A stretch of 12,281 bases of DNA from Methanothrix sp. GTDB lineage: Archaea; Halobacteriota; Methanosarcinia; Methanotrichales; Methanotrichaceae. The DNA is taken from assembly GCA_003162615.1 (NCBI GenBank), contig PMNG01000130.1, positions 2,226-14,506 of the forward strand. The letters run 5' to 3'. Below are positions 6,751 to 12,281 of the stretch, piece after piece. The notes beneath the pieces are model-generated. The model was not told the DNA's origin and did not search any database. It was given only the letters and a program-made list of their open reading frames with translations. Numbering within the stretch: position 1 is the first letter of the stretch; the number at the start of each line of letters is the position of its first letter. The position numbers and the translations under genes were made by a program.

Positions 6751-8262
6751 ATGCGTGGGATCGCTTTATCAGGTAAAGTTCGTTTTCTCGACACAACGCT
6801 ACGCGATGGTGAACAGACCCCAGGGGTCTCCCTGGATATGGATGAGAAGCTGGCTATTGCCCGCGGCCTCGACGCTCTGGGGGTACAGGTTATCGAGGCC
6901 GGGTCGGCTATAACCTCAGAGGGAGAGCGCAAATCTATGAAGGCAGTTGCAGACTCTGGTTTAAACGCCGAGATCTGTAGCTTTGTACGGACTCTGAAAT
7001 CTGATGTCGATCTGGCTCTCCAGTGCGATGTCGACTCCGTCCACTTGGTCGTTCCTGTCTCAGACCTGCACATCGAGCGCAAGCTCAAGTCCGACAGAAA
7101 AACGGTTTTTCAGAACGCCATCGATGTCACTGAGTACGCCAAAGACCACGGCCTGGTAGTGGAGCTGAGCGGAGAGGATGCGAGCCGCGCTGACCTGGAT
7201 TTCTTGACCAGCATTTATCGAGCGGGCGTTGAGGCGGGAGCTGACAGGCTCTGCTTCTGCGACACCGTCGGGGTTCTGGTCCCGGAGACCACTGCAGCAA
7301 TTTTCGGCAAGCTATCAGACCTGGGAGCACCAATCAGCATACACTGCCACAACGACTTCGGGATGGCCACTGCGAATACAGTGGCTGCCCTCCGGTCGGG
7401 AGCCTCCCAGGCGCATGTGACAGTTAACGGCATCGGGGAACGAGCGGGCAATGCGAGCTTGGAAGAAGTGGTCATGACCCTGGAATCCTTGTACAAGATA
7501 AAAACGGGTATCAGATGCGAAGACCTTTACCAGCTTTCAAGGATGGTCTCACGCATGACCGGGATACCAGTGGCTCCCAACAAGTCCCTGGTGGGGGAGA
7601 ACGCCTTCACACACGAAGCAGGGATACACGTCCATGGCCTTCTGGCCGACACCTCGACCTATGAGCCGCTACACCCAGAACAGGTGGGAAGAAAAAGGCG
7701 CATCGTCCTTGGAAAGCATGCCGGCCGCGCGTCGGTGGAGCTGGCGCTTAAAGAGTTCGGTATAAGCGTGACAGATGACCAGCTAGCCCAGATAGTAGAG
7801 CGGGTCAAGGAGCTGGGAGACAAGGGCAAACGTGTCTCTGATGCCGACCTTCAGACCATAGCCGAGTATGTGCTCTCAATCCAGAAGGAGCCGAAAGTGA
7901 GGCTGCAGGAGCTGACGGTTGTGGCAGGTAACACTGTGACTCCGACGGCGTCTGTGAAGCTGCTGCTTAACGGTCTGGAGAAGCTGGAGGCAGGGACGGG
8001 AGTAGGTCCGGTGGATGCGGCGGTTAACGCCGTAAAGAGGGCGCTCTGCGGCGTAGCCGATGTGCGCCTGGAGGAGTACCACGTGGACGCAATAACGGGC
8101 GGTACAAGTGCGCTTGTTGAGGTTTGGGTTACAATGGCGTTAGCAGACAGGAAGATAACTGCAAGAGGTGCAGGAGCAGACATAATCATGGCCTCTGTGG
8201 AAGCCGTGCTCGAAGGGATCAATAGGCTGATGCAGCTTGAGGAGGAGAAAAAACTTGCCTAA
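6751..8262 (+). CDS. cimA: (R)-citramalate synthase
   Basis: A 503-residue member of the DRE-TIM alpha-isopropylmalate synthase/homocitrate synthase family. It condenses pyruvate with acetyl-CoA to citramalate, the entry to the threonine-independent route to 2-oxobutyrate and isoleucine. Visible motifs: TTLRDGEQTPG (15-25, catalytic Arg18 and metal ligand Asp19), EICSFVR (74-80), HCHNDFGMA (198-206, metal ligands His198 and His200), GIGERAGNASLEE (227-239), and the flexible-region NAFTHEAGIHVHG. Residues about 385-500 form the C-terminal allosteric domain (VVAGN..TASV, GVGPVDAAVNAV) for end-product feedback. The motif EAGSAITSEGER (49-60) matches the archaeal CimA of Methanocaldococcus as I recall it, whereas LeuA has EAGFP there; 2-isopropylmalate synthase stays possible. 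The ATG at 6751 has GGTGAT 8 nt upstream. Its 3' end overlaps ilvB by 8 nt if the TTG start is used. Confidence 0.82.
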   Translation: MRGIALSGKVRFLDTTLRDGEQTPGVSLDMDEKLAIARGLDALGVQVIEAGSAITSEGERKSMKAVADSGLNAEICSFVRTLKSDVDLALQCDVDSVHLVVPVSDLHIERKLKSDRKTVFQNAIDVTEYAKDHGLVVELSGEDASRADLDFLTSIYRAGVEAGADRLCFCDTVGVLVPETTAAIFGKLSDLGAPISIHCHNDFGMATANTVAALRSGASQAHVTVNGIGERAGNASLEEVVMTLESLYKIKTGIRCEDLYQLSRMVSRMTGIPVAPNKSLVGENAFTHEAGIHVHGLLADTSTYEPLHPEQVGRKRRIVLGKHAGRASVELALKEFGISVTDDQLAQIVERVKELGDKGKRVSDADLQTIAEYVLSIQKEPKVRLQELTVVAGNTVTPTASVKLLLNGLEKLEAGTGVGPVDAAVNAVKRALCGVADVRLEEYHVDAITGGTSALVEVWVTMALADRKITARGAGADIIMASVEAVLEGINRLMQLEEEKKLA

Positions 8263-10024
8263 GGAAGACTCGCCTAACAGAATGACCGGCGCTCAGGCGG
8301 TACTGGAGTGCCTGAAGAGAGAAGGGGTTGACGTAGTTTTCGGCCTTCCCGGCGGAGTACTGCTGCCCCTCTACGATGCTATCTACAACTCGGAGATAAG
8401 ACACATCCTTGTGCGCCATGAGCAGGGAGCAGCGCATATGGCTGATGGGTATGCCAGGGCCACGGGCAAGGTAGGCGTGTGCATAGCCACATCCGGGCCG
8501 GGAGCCACCAACCTTGTAACAGGGATTGCCACGGCCTACATGGACTCGGTGCCGATGGTTGCTATAACAGGCCAGGTCAACACCTTCCTCATAGGCAAGG
8601 ACGCCTTTCAGGAGGCGGACATTACCGGCATTACTTTACCAATCACCAAGCACAACTACCTGCTTAGAAGCGCCAAGGACATACCACGCGTCTTCCGAGA
8701 GGCCTTCTATATCGCCAGGAGCGGTAGGCCAGGCCCAGTTCTGATCGATCTTCCTAGGGACGTCACTGTTGAGGAGATGGAGTTCAACTGGCCAGAGGTG
8801 AACCTTGCGGGCTACCATCCATCCGTCAAGGCACATGAGATGCAGATCAAGAAGGCAGCCAAAGCGCTGATGGAGGCAGAGCGGCCGGTCATATACGCTG
8901 GCGGAGGTGTCAAGTTAGCTGATGCACATCGGGAACTCTTCGATTTGTCGGTCAAGCTCAGTGTGCCCGTTACAACTACCCTAATGGGCATCGGCTGCTT
9001 CCCGGAGGACCATCCTCTGTCACTAGGCATGTTGGGGATGCACGGGACCAAGTACGCCAACTACACAATCCAGGAGTCAGACCTGATTCTGGCCGTAGGG
9101 GCTAGATTCGACGATCGCGTCACCGGCAAGGTGTCCAGCTTTGCTCCAAGGGCCAAGATAATTCACGTTGATGTCGATCCTGCCGAGATAGGCAAGAACG
9201 TCCGCGTCGATATCCCTCTCGTCGGGGACGCCAAAAATGCTCTGGCAGGACTGATAAAAGAAGTTCAGCCCAAGCCAAGATCGGCCTGGAACGACAAGGT
9301 CGATTTGTGGAAGAGCGACTACCCGCTCAAGTACGTGCCTGACATGAACATAATTAAGCCCCAGTACGTCATAGAGAAGCTCTGCGAGCTGGCACCTGAT
9401 GCAATCATAACCACGGAAGTGGGACAAAACCAGATGTGGGCCGCCCAGTTCTTCGTGCACAAGGACCCGCGTAAGTTCATCTCATCCGGGGGATTGGGAA
9501 CCATGGGCTACGGGTTCCCGGCTGCCATAGGCGCCAAGATGGGAATACCGGATTGTGAGGTCATCGACATCGCCGGGGACGGCAGCTTCCTCATGAACAG
9601 TCAGGAGCTAGCGACAGCCGTCGTAAACGACATACCTGTAAAGGTGGCCATAATTAACAACGGCTGCCTGGGAATGGTCAGGCAGTGGCAGGAGCTGTTC
9701 TTTGGGAAGAGGTACTCGGCCACGATCCTCGGGCGGACCAGCCCGGATTTCGTCAAGCTGGCTGAGGCCTACGGAGCCGTCGGCCTGCGGGCTACAAAGC
9801 CTGCTGAGGTAGAACCAGTTATCAGGGCTGCCCTGGCGTCCGACCGGCCTACGCTAATGGATTTCATAGTCAGTCCACTGGAGAAGGTGTCTCCGATGGT
9901 CCCTGCAGGGGCAGCGATTAGCGAGATCCTGGAGCTGGAGTGGAGCGAGGAGTCGGATGCCAGTTCCCTACATGAGATCATAGCCAAGACTCGAAGCGGC
10001 GTCTCTTCACAGGAGGGGTGCTAA
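8255..10024 (+). CDS. ilvB: Acetohydroxyacid synthase, catalytic (large) subunit
   Basis: ThDP-dependent enzyme joining two pyruvates to acetolactate (valine, leucine) or pyruvate with 2-oxobutyrate to acetohydroxybutyrate (isoleucine). 589 residues from the chosen start. In order: the Pyr domain with FGLPGG and the proton-relay Glu56 in RHEQGAAH; SGPGATNLVTG; a central FAD-binding-type domain with GARFDDRVTGK; and the PP domain with the ThDP/Mg motif GDGSFLMNSQEL...INN (GDG at about 441-443, NN at about 468-469), followed by GMVRQWQ. All key residues are present. The start is chosen as TTG at 8255 because AGGAG/GGAGG lies 7-9 nt before it; translation would begin within the cimA stop region. 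TTG at 8237 has no suitable site, and ATG at 8282 is the conventional alternative matching the usual N-terminus MTGA. It abuts ilvN (TAA directly followed by ATG). Confidence 0.95.
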   Translation: MPKEDSPNRMTGAQAVLECLKREGVDVVFGLPGGVLLPLYDAIYNSEIRHILVRHEQGAAHMADGYARATGKVGVCIATSGPGATNLVTGIATAYMDSVPMVAITGQVNTFLIGKDAFQEADITGITLPITKHNYLLRSAKDIPRVFREAFYIARSGRPGPVLIDLPRDVTVEEMEFNWPEVNLAGYHPSVKAHEMQIKKAAKALMEAERPVIYAGGGVKLADAHRELFDLSVKLSVPVTTTLMGIGCFPEDHPLSLGMLGMHGTKYANYTIQESDLILAVGARFDDRVTGKVSSFAPRAKIIHVDVDPAEIGKNVRVDIPLVGDAKNALAGLIKEVQPKPRSAWNDKVDLWKSDYPLKYVPDMNIIKPQYVIEKLCELAPDAIITTEVGQNQMWAAQFFVHKDPRKFISSGGLGTMGYGFPAAIGAKMGIPDCEVIDIAGDGSFLMNSQELATAVVNDIPVKVAIINNGCLGMVRQWQELFFGKRYSATILGRTSPDFVKLAEAYGAVGLRATKPAEVEPVIRAALASDRPTLMDFIVSPLEKVSPMVPAGAAISEILELEWSEESDASSLHEIIAKTRSGVSSQEGC

Positions 10025-10516
10025 ATGAAGCACACCATCGCCGTCGTAGTGGAGAACAAATCAGGAGTCCTGACGAGGATTGCGGGGCTGTTCAGCCGCA
10101 GGAGCTTCAACATAGAGAGCCTCTCTGTCGGAGCCACCGACAATCCTGAGTACTCCCGAATGACCCTTTCCGTCCAGGGGGACGAAGAGGTCCTGGAGCA
10201 GGTCATAAAGCAGCTCTCCAAGCTGATCAACGTAATTCGAGTCTCCGAGCTGGAGCCCGAAGATTCAGTCGAGCGAGAACTGGCCATAATCAAGGTAGGC
10301 GCCGACAAGGACAATCGATCTGAGATAATGCAACTCGTGAGCGTTTTCCGGGCCAAGATCATAGACGTCTCAGCCAGGTCGATGATAATCGAGGTCACTG
10401 GAGACGAACAGAAGGTGGACGCCCTAGTGCTGTTGCTCCGACAGTTCGGAATAAAGGAGCTGGCCAGGACTGGCAAGGTCTCCATGATCCGAGGGACCAG
10501 AGTTATAAAAGCCTGA
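10025..10516 (+). CDS. ilvN: Acetohydroxyacid synthase, regulatory (small) subunit
   Basis: A 163-residue protein with the N-terminal ACT domain (about 3-77: KHTIAVVVENKSGVLTRIAGLFSRRSFNIESLSVG) and the C-terminal ACT-like domain (about 80-160: ERELAIIKVGAD...), the standard length and layout for IlvN/IlvH. It binds the IlvB dimer, raises its activity and makes it sensitive to valine or related end products; the effector-site glycine/asparagine region of the ACT fold is intact. The ATG follows the ilvB stop codon without a gap, with GGAGG at 10012-10016 eight nt upstream, so the two subunits should be made at matched levels. Confidence 0.95.
   Translation: MKHTIAVVVENKSGVLTRIAGLFSRRSFNIESLSVGATDNPEYSRMTLSVQGDEEVLEQVIKQLSKLINVIRVSELEPEDSVERELAIIKVGADKDNRSEIMQLVSVFRAKIIDVSARSMIIEVTGDEQKVDALVLLLRQFGIKELARTGKVSMIRGTRVIKA
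10503..10510 (+). promoter_or_regulatory. Possible ilvC promoter TATA box at the end of ilvN
   Basis: TTATAAAA overlaps the last codons of ilvN. A start about 25 nt downstream (near 10535) would give ilvC its own transcript with a leader of about 190 nt that includes the hairpin and the decamer array. Overlap with coding sequence lowers confidence. Confidence 0.35.
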
Positions 10517-10567
10517 GTAAAATAAAGCCAGCAAACCCTACGTAATAGCTTAATGGTTCGATCTGAT

Positions 10568-10594
10568 AGCAAAGCCTTAAACCAAAGCTTTGCT
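10568..10594 (+). promoter_or_regulatory. Hairpin in the ilvN-ilvC spacer
   Basis: AGCAAAGC (10568-10575) and GCTTTGCT (10587-10594) form a perfect 8-bp stem with an 11-nt loop. No T-tract follows, so it does not look like an intrinsic terminator; an RNA processing or stability element, or a regulator site, fits better. Confidence 0.45.
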
Positions 10595-10612
10595 GTTCAG
10601 CTTTACAACTTC

Positions 10613-10706
10613 AAGCTTAATCTCAGGCTTAATCAAACTTGACGAAACTTAATCAAGTCTAATTCAAACTTGATCAAACTAAATCAAGCTTAGTTCAACC
10701 TTAATC
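10613..10706. repeat. Nine helically phased degenerate decamers upstream of ilvC
   Basis: Units resembling AAACTTAATC start at 10613, 10625, 10635, 10645, 10655, 10666, 10676, 10686 and 10697: steps of 12, 10, 10, 10, 11, 10, 10 and 11 bp. Examples are AAGCTTAATC, AGGCTTAATC, AAACTTAATC, AAACTTGATC and AACCTTAATC. Many contain a CTT-RAT-CAA dyad, and TTGATCAA at 10670-10677 is a perfect palindrome. The array ends just before the ilvC ribosome-binding site (GGAGG 10714-10718). It could be a cooperative protein-binding array, a curved-DNA element or an unstructured leader; no coding potential was seen. Confidence 0.7.
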
Positions 10707-10725
10707 GAGGATAGGAGGAAATAAA

Positions 10726-11718
10726 ATGGCAACGATATACCATGACAAGGATGCAGATCTGAAAATATTGAAGGACAAAACCATCGCAATAGTTGGATGG
10801 GGCAATCAGGGTCACGCCCAGGGAGAGAACCTGAAGGACTCCGGGCTGGACGTCATTGCTGCCGACCTGCCGGGCTCTCCAGCCTGGAAGAGAGCAGAGA
10901 AGGACGGCGTGAAGGTAATGAGTGTCGCCGATGCCGCAAAGGCAGCGGACTACATTCAGATCCTCTTGCCTGACGAATATCAGGGAAAGATCTACAGGGA
11001 GCAGATCGAGCCAAATCTTGAAGAGGGAAAGATCCTCGGGTTCTCCCACGGCTTCAACATCCGCTACTTCCAGATAGTTCCACCGAAGAACGTGGACGTG
11101 GTCATGGTGGCTCCCAAGGGGCCGGGCGACCTGGTCAGAAGGACTTTCCAGGAGGGCATAGGAGTGCCTTGCCTTGTGGCCGTGGAGCAGGACGCCTCTG
11201 GGGCAGCCCTGAAGAGAGCTCTGGCCTACGCCAAGGGCATCGGCGGGACCAAGGCGGGCGTGCTTGAGACCACCTTCACAGAGGAGACCGAGACTGACCT
11301 GTTCGGCGAGCAGGTGGACCTGTGCGGCGGCGTAACAGAGATGATCAAGGCTTCCTTTGAGACCCTCATAGAAGCGGGCTACCAGCCAGAGATCGCCTAC
11401 TTCGAGACCTGTCACGAGCTGAAGTTGATTGTGGACCTGATCCATGAAGGCGGCTTGATGCGCATGTGGAACAACGTTTCGAACACAGCCGAGTACGGCG
11501 GCATGACTCGCGGCGGCATGATCATAAACGATGAGTCACGCGAAGCTATGAGGGATATTCTCAACGACATCCAGACCGGCGCATTTGCCAACGAGTGGAT
11601 CCTGGAAGGCCAGGCCGGGCTGCCCGTGAAGAAGTCGCTGGAGAAGATCGAGTCGGAGCACCTCATCGAGCAGGTGGGCGAACAGCTCCGGGCCATGATG
11701 CCCTGGCTGAAGAAGTAA
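10726..11718 (+). CDS. ilvC: Ketol-acid reductoisomerase (class I)
   Basis: A 330-residue class I enzyme that converts acetolactate or acetohydroxybutyrate to the dihydroxy acids with Mg2+ and a nicotinamide cofactor. The Rossmann motif GWGNQGHAQGENLKDSG (24-40) opens the NAD(P)-binding domain. Catalytic and metal residues are present: His108 (FSHGF), Lys131 (APKGPG), Asp191 and Glu195 (TETDLFGEQ), Glu227 and Glu231 (AYFETCHELK) and Ser252. The loop after the second strand, AADLPGSPAWKRA (45-57), has Asp47 and Leu48 where NADPH enzymes usually have a Leu-Arg pair in GLRPGS-like sequence, so cofactor preference may differ. The ATG has GGAGG 7 nt upstream (10714-10718). It follows ilvN after a 209-bp spacer, so it may be transcribed both from the cimA-ilvBN promoter and on its own. 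Confidence 0.95.
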   Translation: MATIYHDKDADLKILKDKTIAIVGWGNQGHAQGENLKDSGLDVIAADLPGSPAWKRAEKDGVKVMSVADAAKAADYIQILLPDEYQGKIYREQIEPNLEEGKILGFSHGFNIRYFQIVPPKNVDVVMVAPKGPGDLVRRTFQEGIGVPCLVAVEQDASGAALKRALAYAKGIGGTKAGVLETTFTEETETDLFGEQVDLCGGVTEMIKASFETLIEAGYQPEIAYFETCHELKLIVDLIHEGGLMRMWNNVSNTAEYGGMTRGGMIINDESREAMRDILNDIQTGAFANEWILEGQAGLPVKKSLEKIESEHLIEQVGEQLRAMMPWLKK

Positions 11719-12011
11719 AAGTTCATATGGGATGATGTGCGATAGTTGGTCGGACTGTCGCTTCGAGGTTGGGGCGCAACGCCTGGCTTGGAGCGCGTAT
11801 TCACGATTATCTGTATATCAACAACCATTAGACGAGGAGGGGAAGTCCCAGAAGCGCGGCCCTATGTGGCTGCGTTTCGGGGGCTGTATCATATATAATG
11901 AGACAATCCGATAAAGTCTAGGCAATCGGTCTTCTTGCTTTTTGTACATGATGGCTTTGTGGTGTTATCATCGTTAAACTATGGCACAATTTACTTGAGG
12001 AGGGATAAAGA
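11719..12011. other. Intergenic region after ilvC
   Basis: No convincing gene. A TATATAAT-like box at about 11892-11899 could drive the gene at 12012, with a start near 11920, and a T-rich stretch at 11936-11945 could end ilvC transcription. A 60-codon plus-strand frame (11732-11914) has no family resemblance or ribosome-binding site. Confidence 0.5.
11999..12003 (+). promoter_or_regulatory. Ribosome-binding site that decides an ATA start
   Basis: GGAGG (within GAGGAGGG) is 8 nt before an ATA at 12012. The next in-frame candidates, GTG 12027 and ATG 12033, are 23 and 29 nt away, outside the normal range. Confidence 0.6.
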
Positions 12012-12281
12012 ATAGAAAAATATAAAGTGTTTATGATAATGCCCTACGATGTTGAGTTTAATGAATTCTACGAATATCTAAAGGCATTGATAGGTGACGA
12101 ATTTCAGGTTTTTCGAGCCGATGATCTTCTTAACCAGCAGAATATCCTTAAAGACATCGTTCAATCAATATACGATAGCGACTTGATAATAGCCGATCTT
12201 TCTAGTCTTAATTCAAATGTCTTTTACGAACTAGGATTGGCACATGCATTAAGGAAAAATGGTACGTGTTTAGCTCCCCCA
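12012..12281 (+). CDS. Partial TIR-like / nucleoside 2-deoxyribosyltransferase-like protein
   Basis: Open from a TAA at 12006-12008 to the window end (90 codons visible). The protein begins (M)EKYKVFMIMPYDVEF and continues with a Rossmann-like pattern: a hydrophobic first strand ending in MPYD, FRADDLL, a helix NILKDIVQSIYDSD, strand LIIADLS, then NSNVFYELGLAHAL. The last motif carries the conserved Glu used as nucleophile or NAD-cleaving residue in nucleoside deoxyribosyltransferases and TIR domains. Proteins with this N-terminal module are often annotated as nucleoside 2-deoxyribosyltransferases or TIR-like proteins, and many are linked to anti-phage conflict systems; the effector reading is inference, as any second domain lies beyond the window. 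The start is taken as ATA 12012 because of its spacing to GGAGG; GTG 12027 would give MFMIMPYD. Base composition is more AT-rich than in the ilv operon. Confidence 0.7.
   Translation, partial: MEKYKVFMIMPYDVEFNEFYEYLKALIGDEFQVFRADDLLNQQNILKDIVQSIYDSDLIIADLSSLNSNVFYELGLAHALRKNGTCLAPP

Noticed and set aside
8237..8254. ilvB start at TTG 8237
   Set aside because: It lies before the GGAGGAG that serves TTG 8255, has no site of its own and adds only a basic MRRRKN encoded by the ribosome-binding site itself.
10021..10572. 183-codon minus-strand reading frame opposite ilvN
   Set aside because: Low-complexity Ser/Thr/Leu composition typical of an antisense shadow; the plus strand encodes a full IlvN.
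10568..10594. Intrinsic terminator after ilvN
   Set aside because: The stem is good but no T-rich tract follows (GTTCAGCTTTAC), so it was listed only as a hairpin.
10540..10600. tRNA-like look (AGCTTAATGGT, GGTTCGATC) in the ilvN-ilvC spacer
   Set aside because: No acceptor stem or anticodon arm can be folded around these fragments and their order and spacing do not fit a cloverleaf.
10613..10706. CRISPR array
   Set aside because: Units are about 10 bp with no spacers; this is a phased short-motif array, not repeat-spacer DNA.
10690..11445. 251-codon minus-strand reading frame opposite ilvC
   Set aside because: It mirrors the ilvC coding strand; IlvC motifs are complete on the plus strand and this frame resembles no family.
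11732..11914. 60-codon plus-strand frame after ilvC
   Set aside because: No ribosome-binding site before its ATG, no hydrophobic or domain pattern, no resemblance to a known small protein.

Overview
The window reads as a piece of a methanogenic archaeal chromosome (Euryarchaeota, Methanothrix/Methanosaeta-like as a guess). The grounds are TATA-type boxes instead of bacterial -35/-10 pairs, strong GGAGG ribosome-binding sites next to GTG and TTG starts, an archaeal-type citramalate synthase with an ilvBNC cluster, secreted proteins rich in N-glycosylation sequons, and membrane/secreted accessory families common in methanogens. The genus is an inference; no rRNA or tRNA gene is present.

Left part (1-3076), AT-richer and accessory, all real reading frames on the minus strand: a partial YdjM/DUF457-type membrane hydrolase running off the left edge; an unrecognised gene broken by two apparent +1 frameshifts; a secreted cysteine-tailed protein whose best start is an ATT codon; and a CPBP/CAAX-protease pseudogene with a frameshift and a lost motif His. 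Directly upstream of that pseudogene lies an 89-bp imperfect palindrome with 10-bp perfect terminal inverted repeats and a flanking 7-9 bp direct duplication, i.e. a MITE-like insertion.

Middle part (3077-6548), minus strand: a tightly overlapping three-gene operon. It encodes an AAA+ ATPase, a PhnP-like metallo-beta-lactamase-fold hydrolase (ATGA overlap) and a membrane-anchored/exported protein with a PsbP-like N-terminal region and a transglutaminase-like C-terminal domain (GTGA overlap). The combination is not one I can assign to a described system.

Right part (6751-11718), plus strand, divergent from the operon: cimA, ilvB, ilvN and ilvC. CimA makes citramalate from pyruvate and acetyl-CoA, which leads to 2-oxobutyrate without threonine deaminase. 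Acetohydroxyacid synthase (IlvB catalytic, IlvN regulatory) and ketol-acid reductoisomerase (IlvC) then carry out the first shared steps of isoleucine and valine synthesis. cimA and ilvB overlap, and ilvB and ilvN abut. ilvN and ilvC are separated by a 209-bp spacer holding a hairpin and nine degenerate decamers spaced at about one DNA helical turn. A dyad lies between the divergent AAA operon and cimA.

Right edge (12012-12281): the start of a TIR-like / nucleoside 2-deoxyribosyltransferase-like protein, cut by the window end, whose best-placed start is an ATA codon. The most rewarding observations are the MITE-like element, the helically phased array before ilvC, the two AUN (ATT/ATA) starts, and the homopolymer-linked gene decay limited to the accessory left part.
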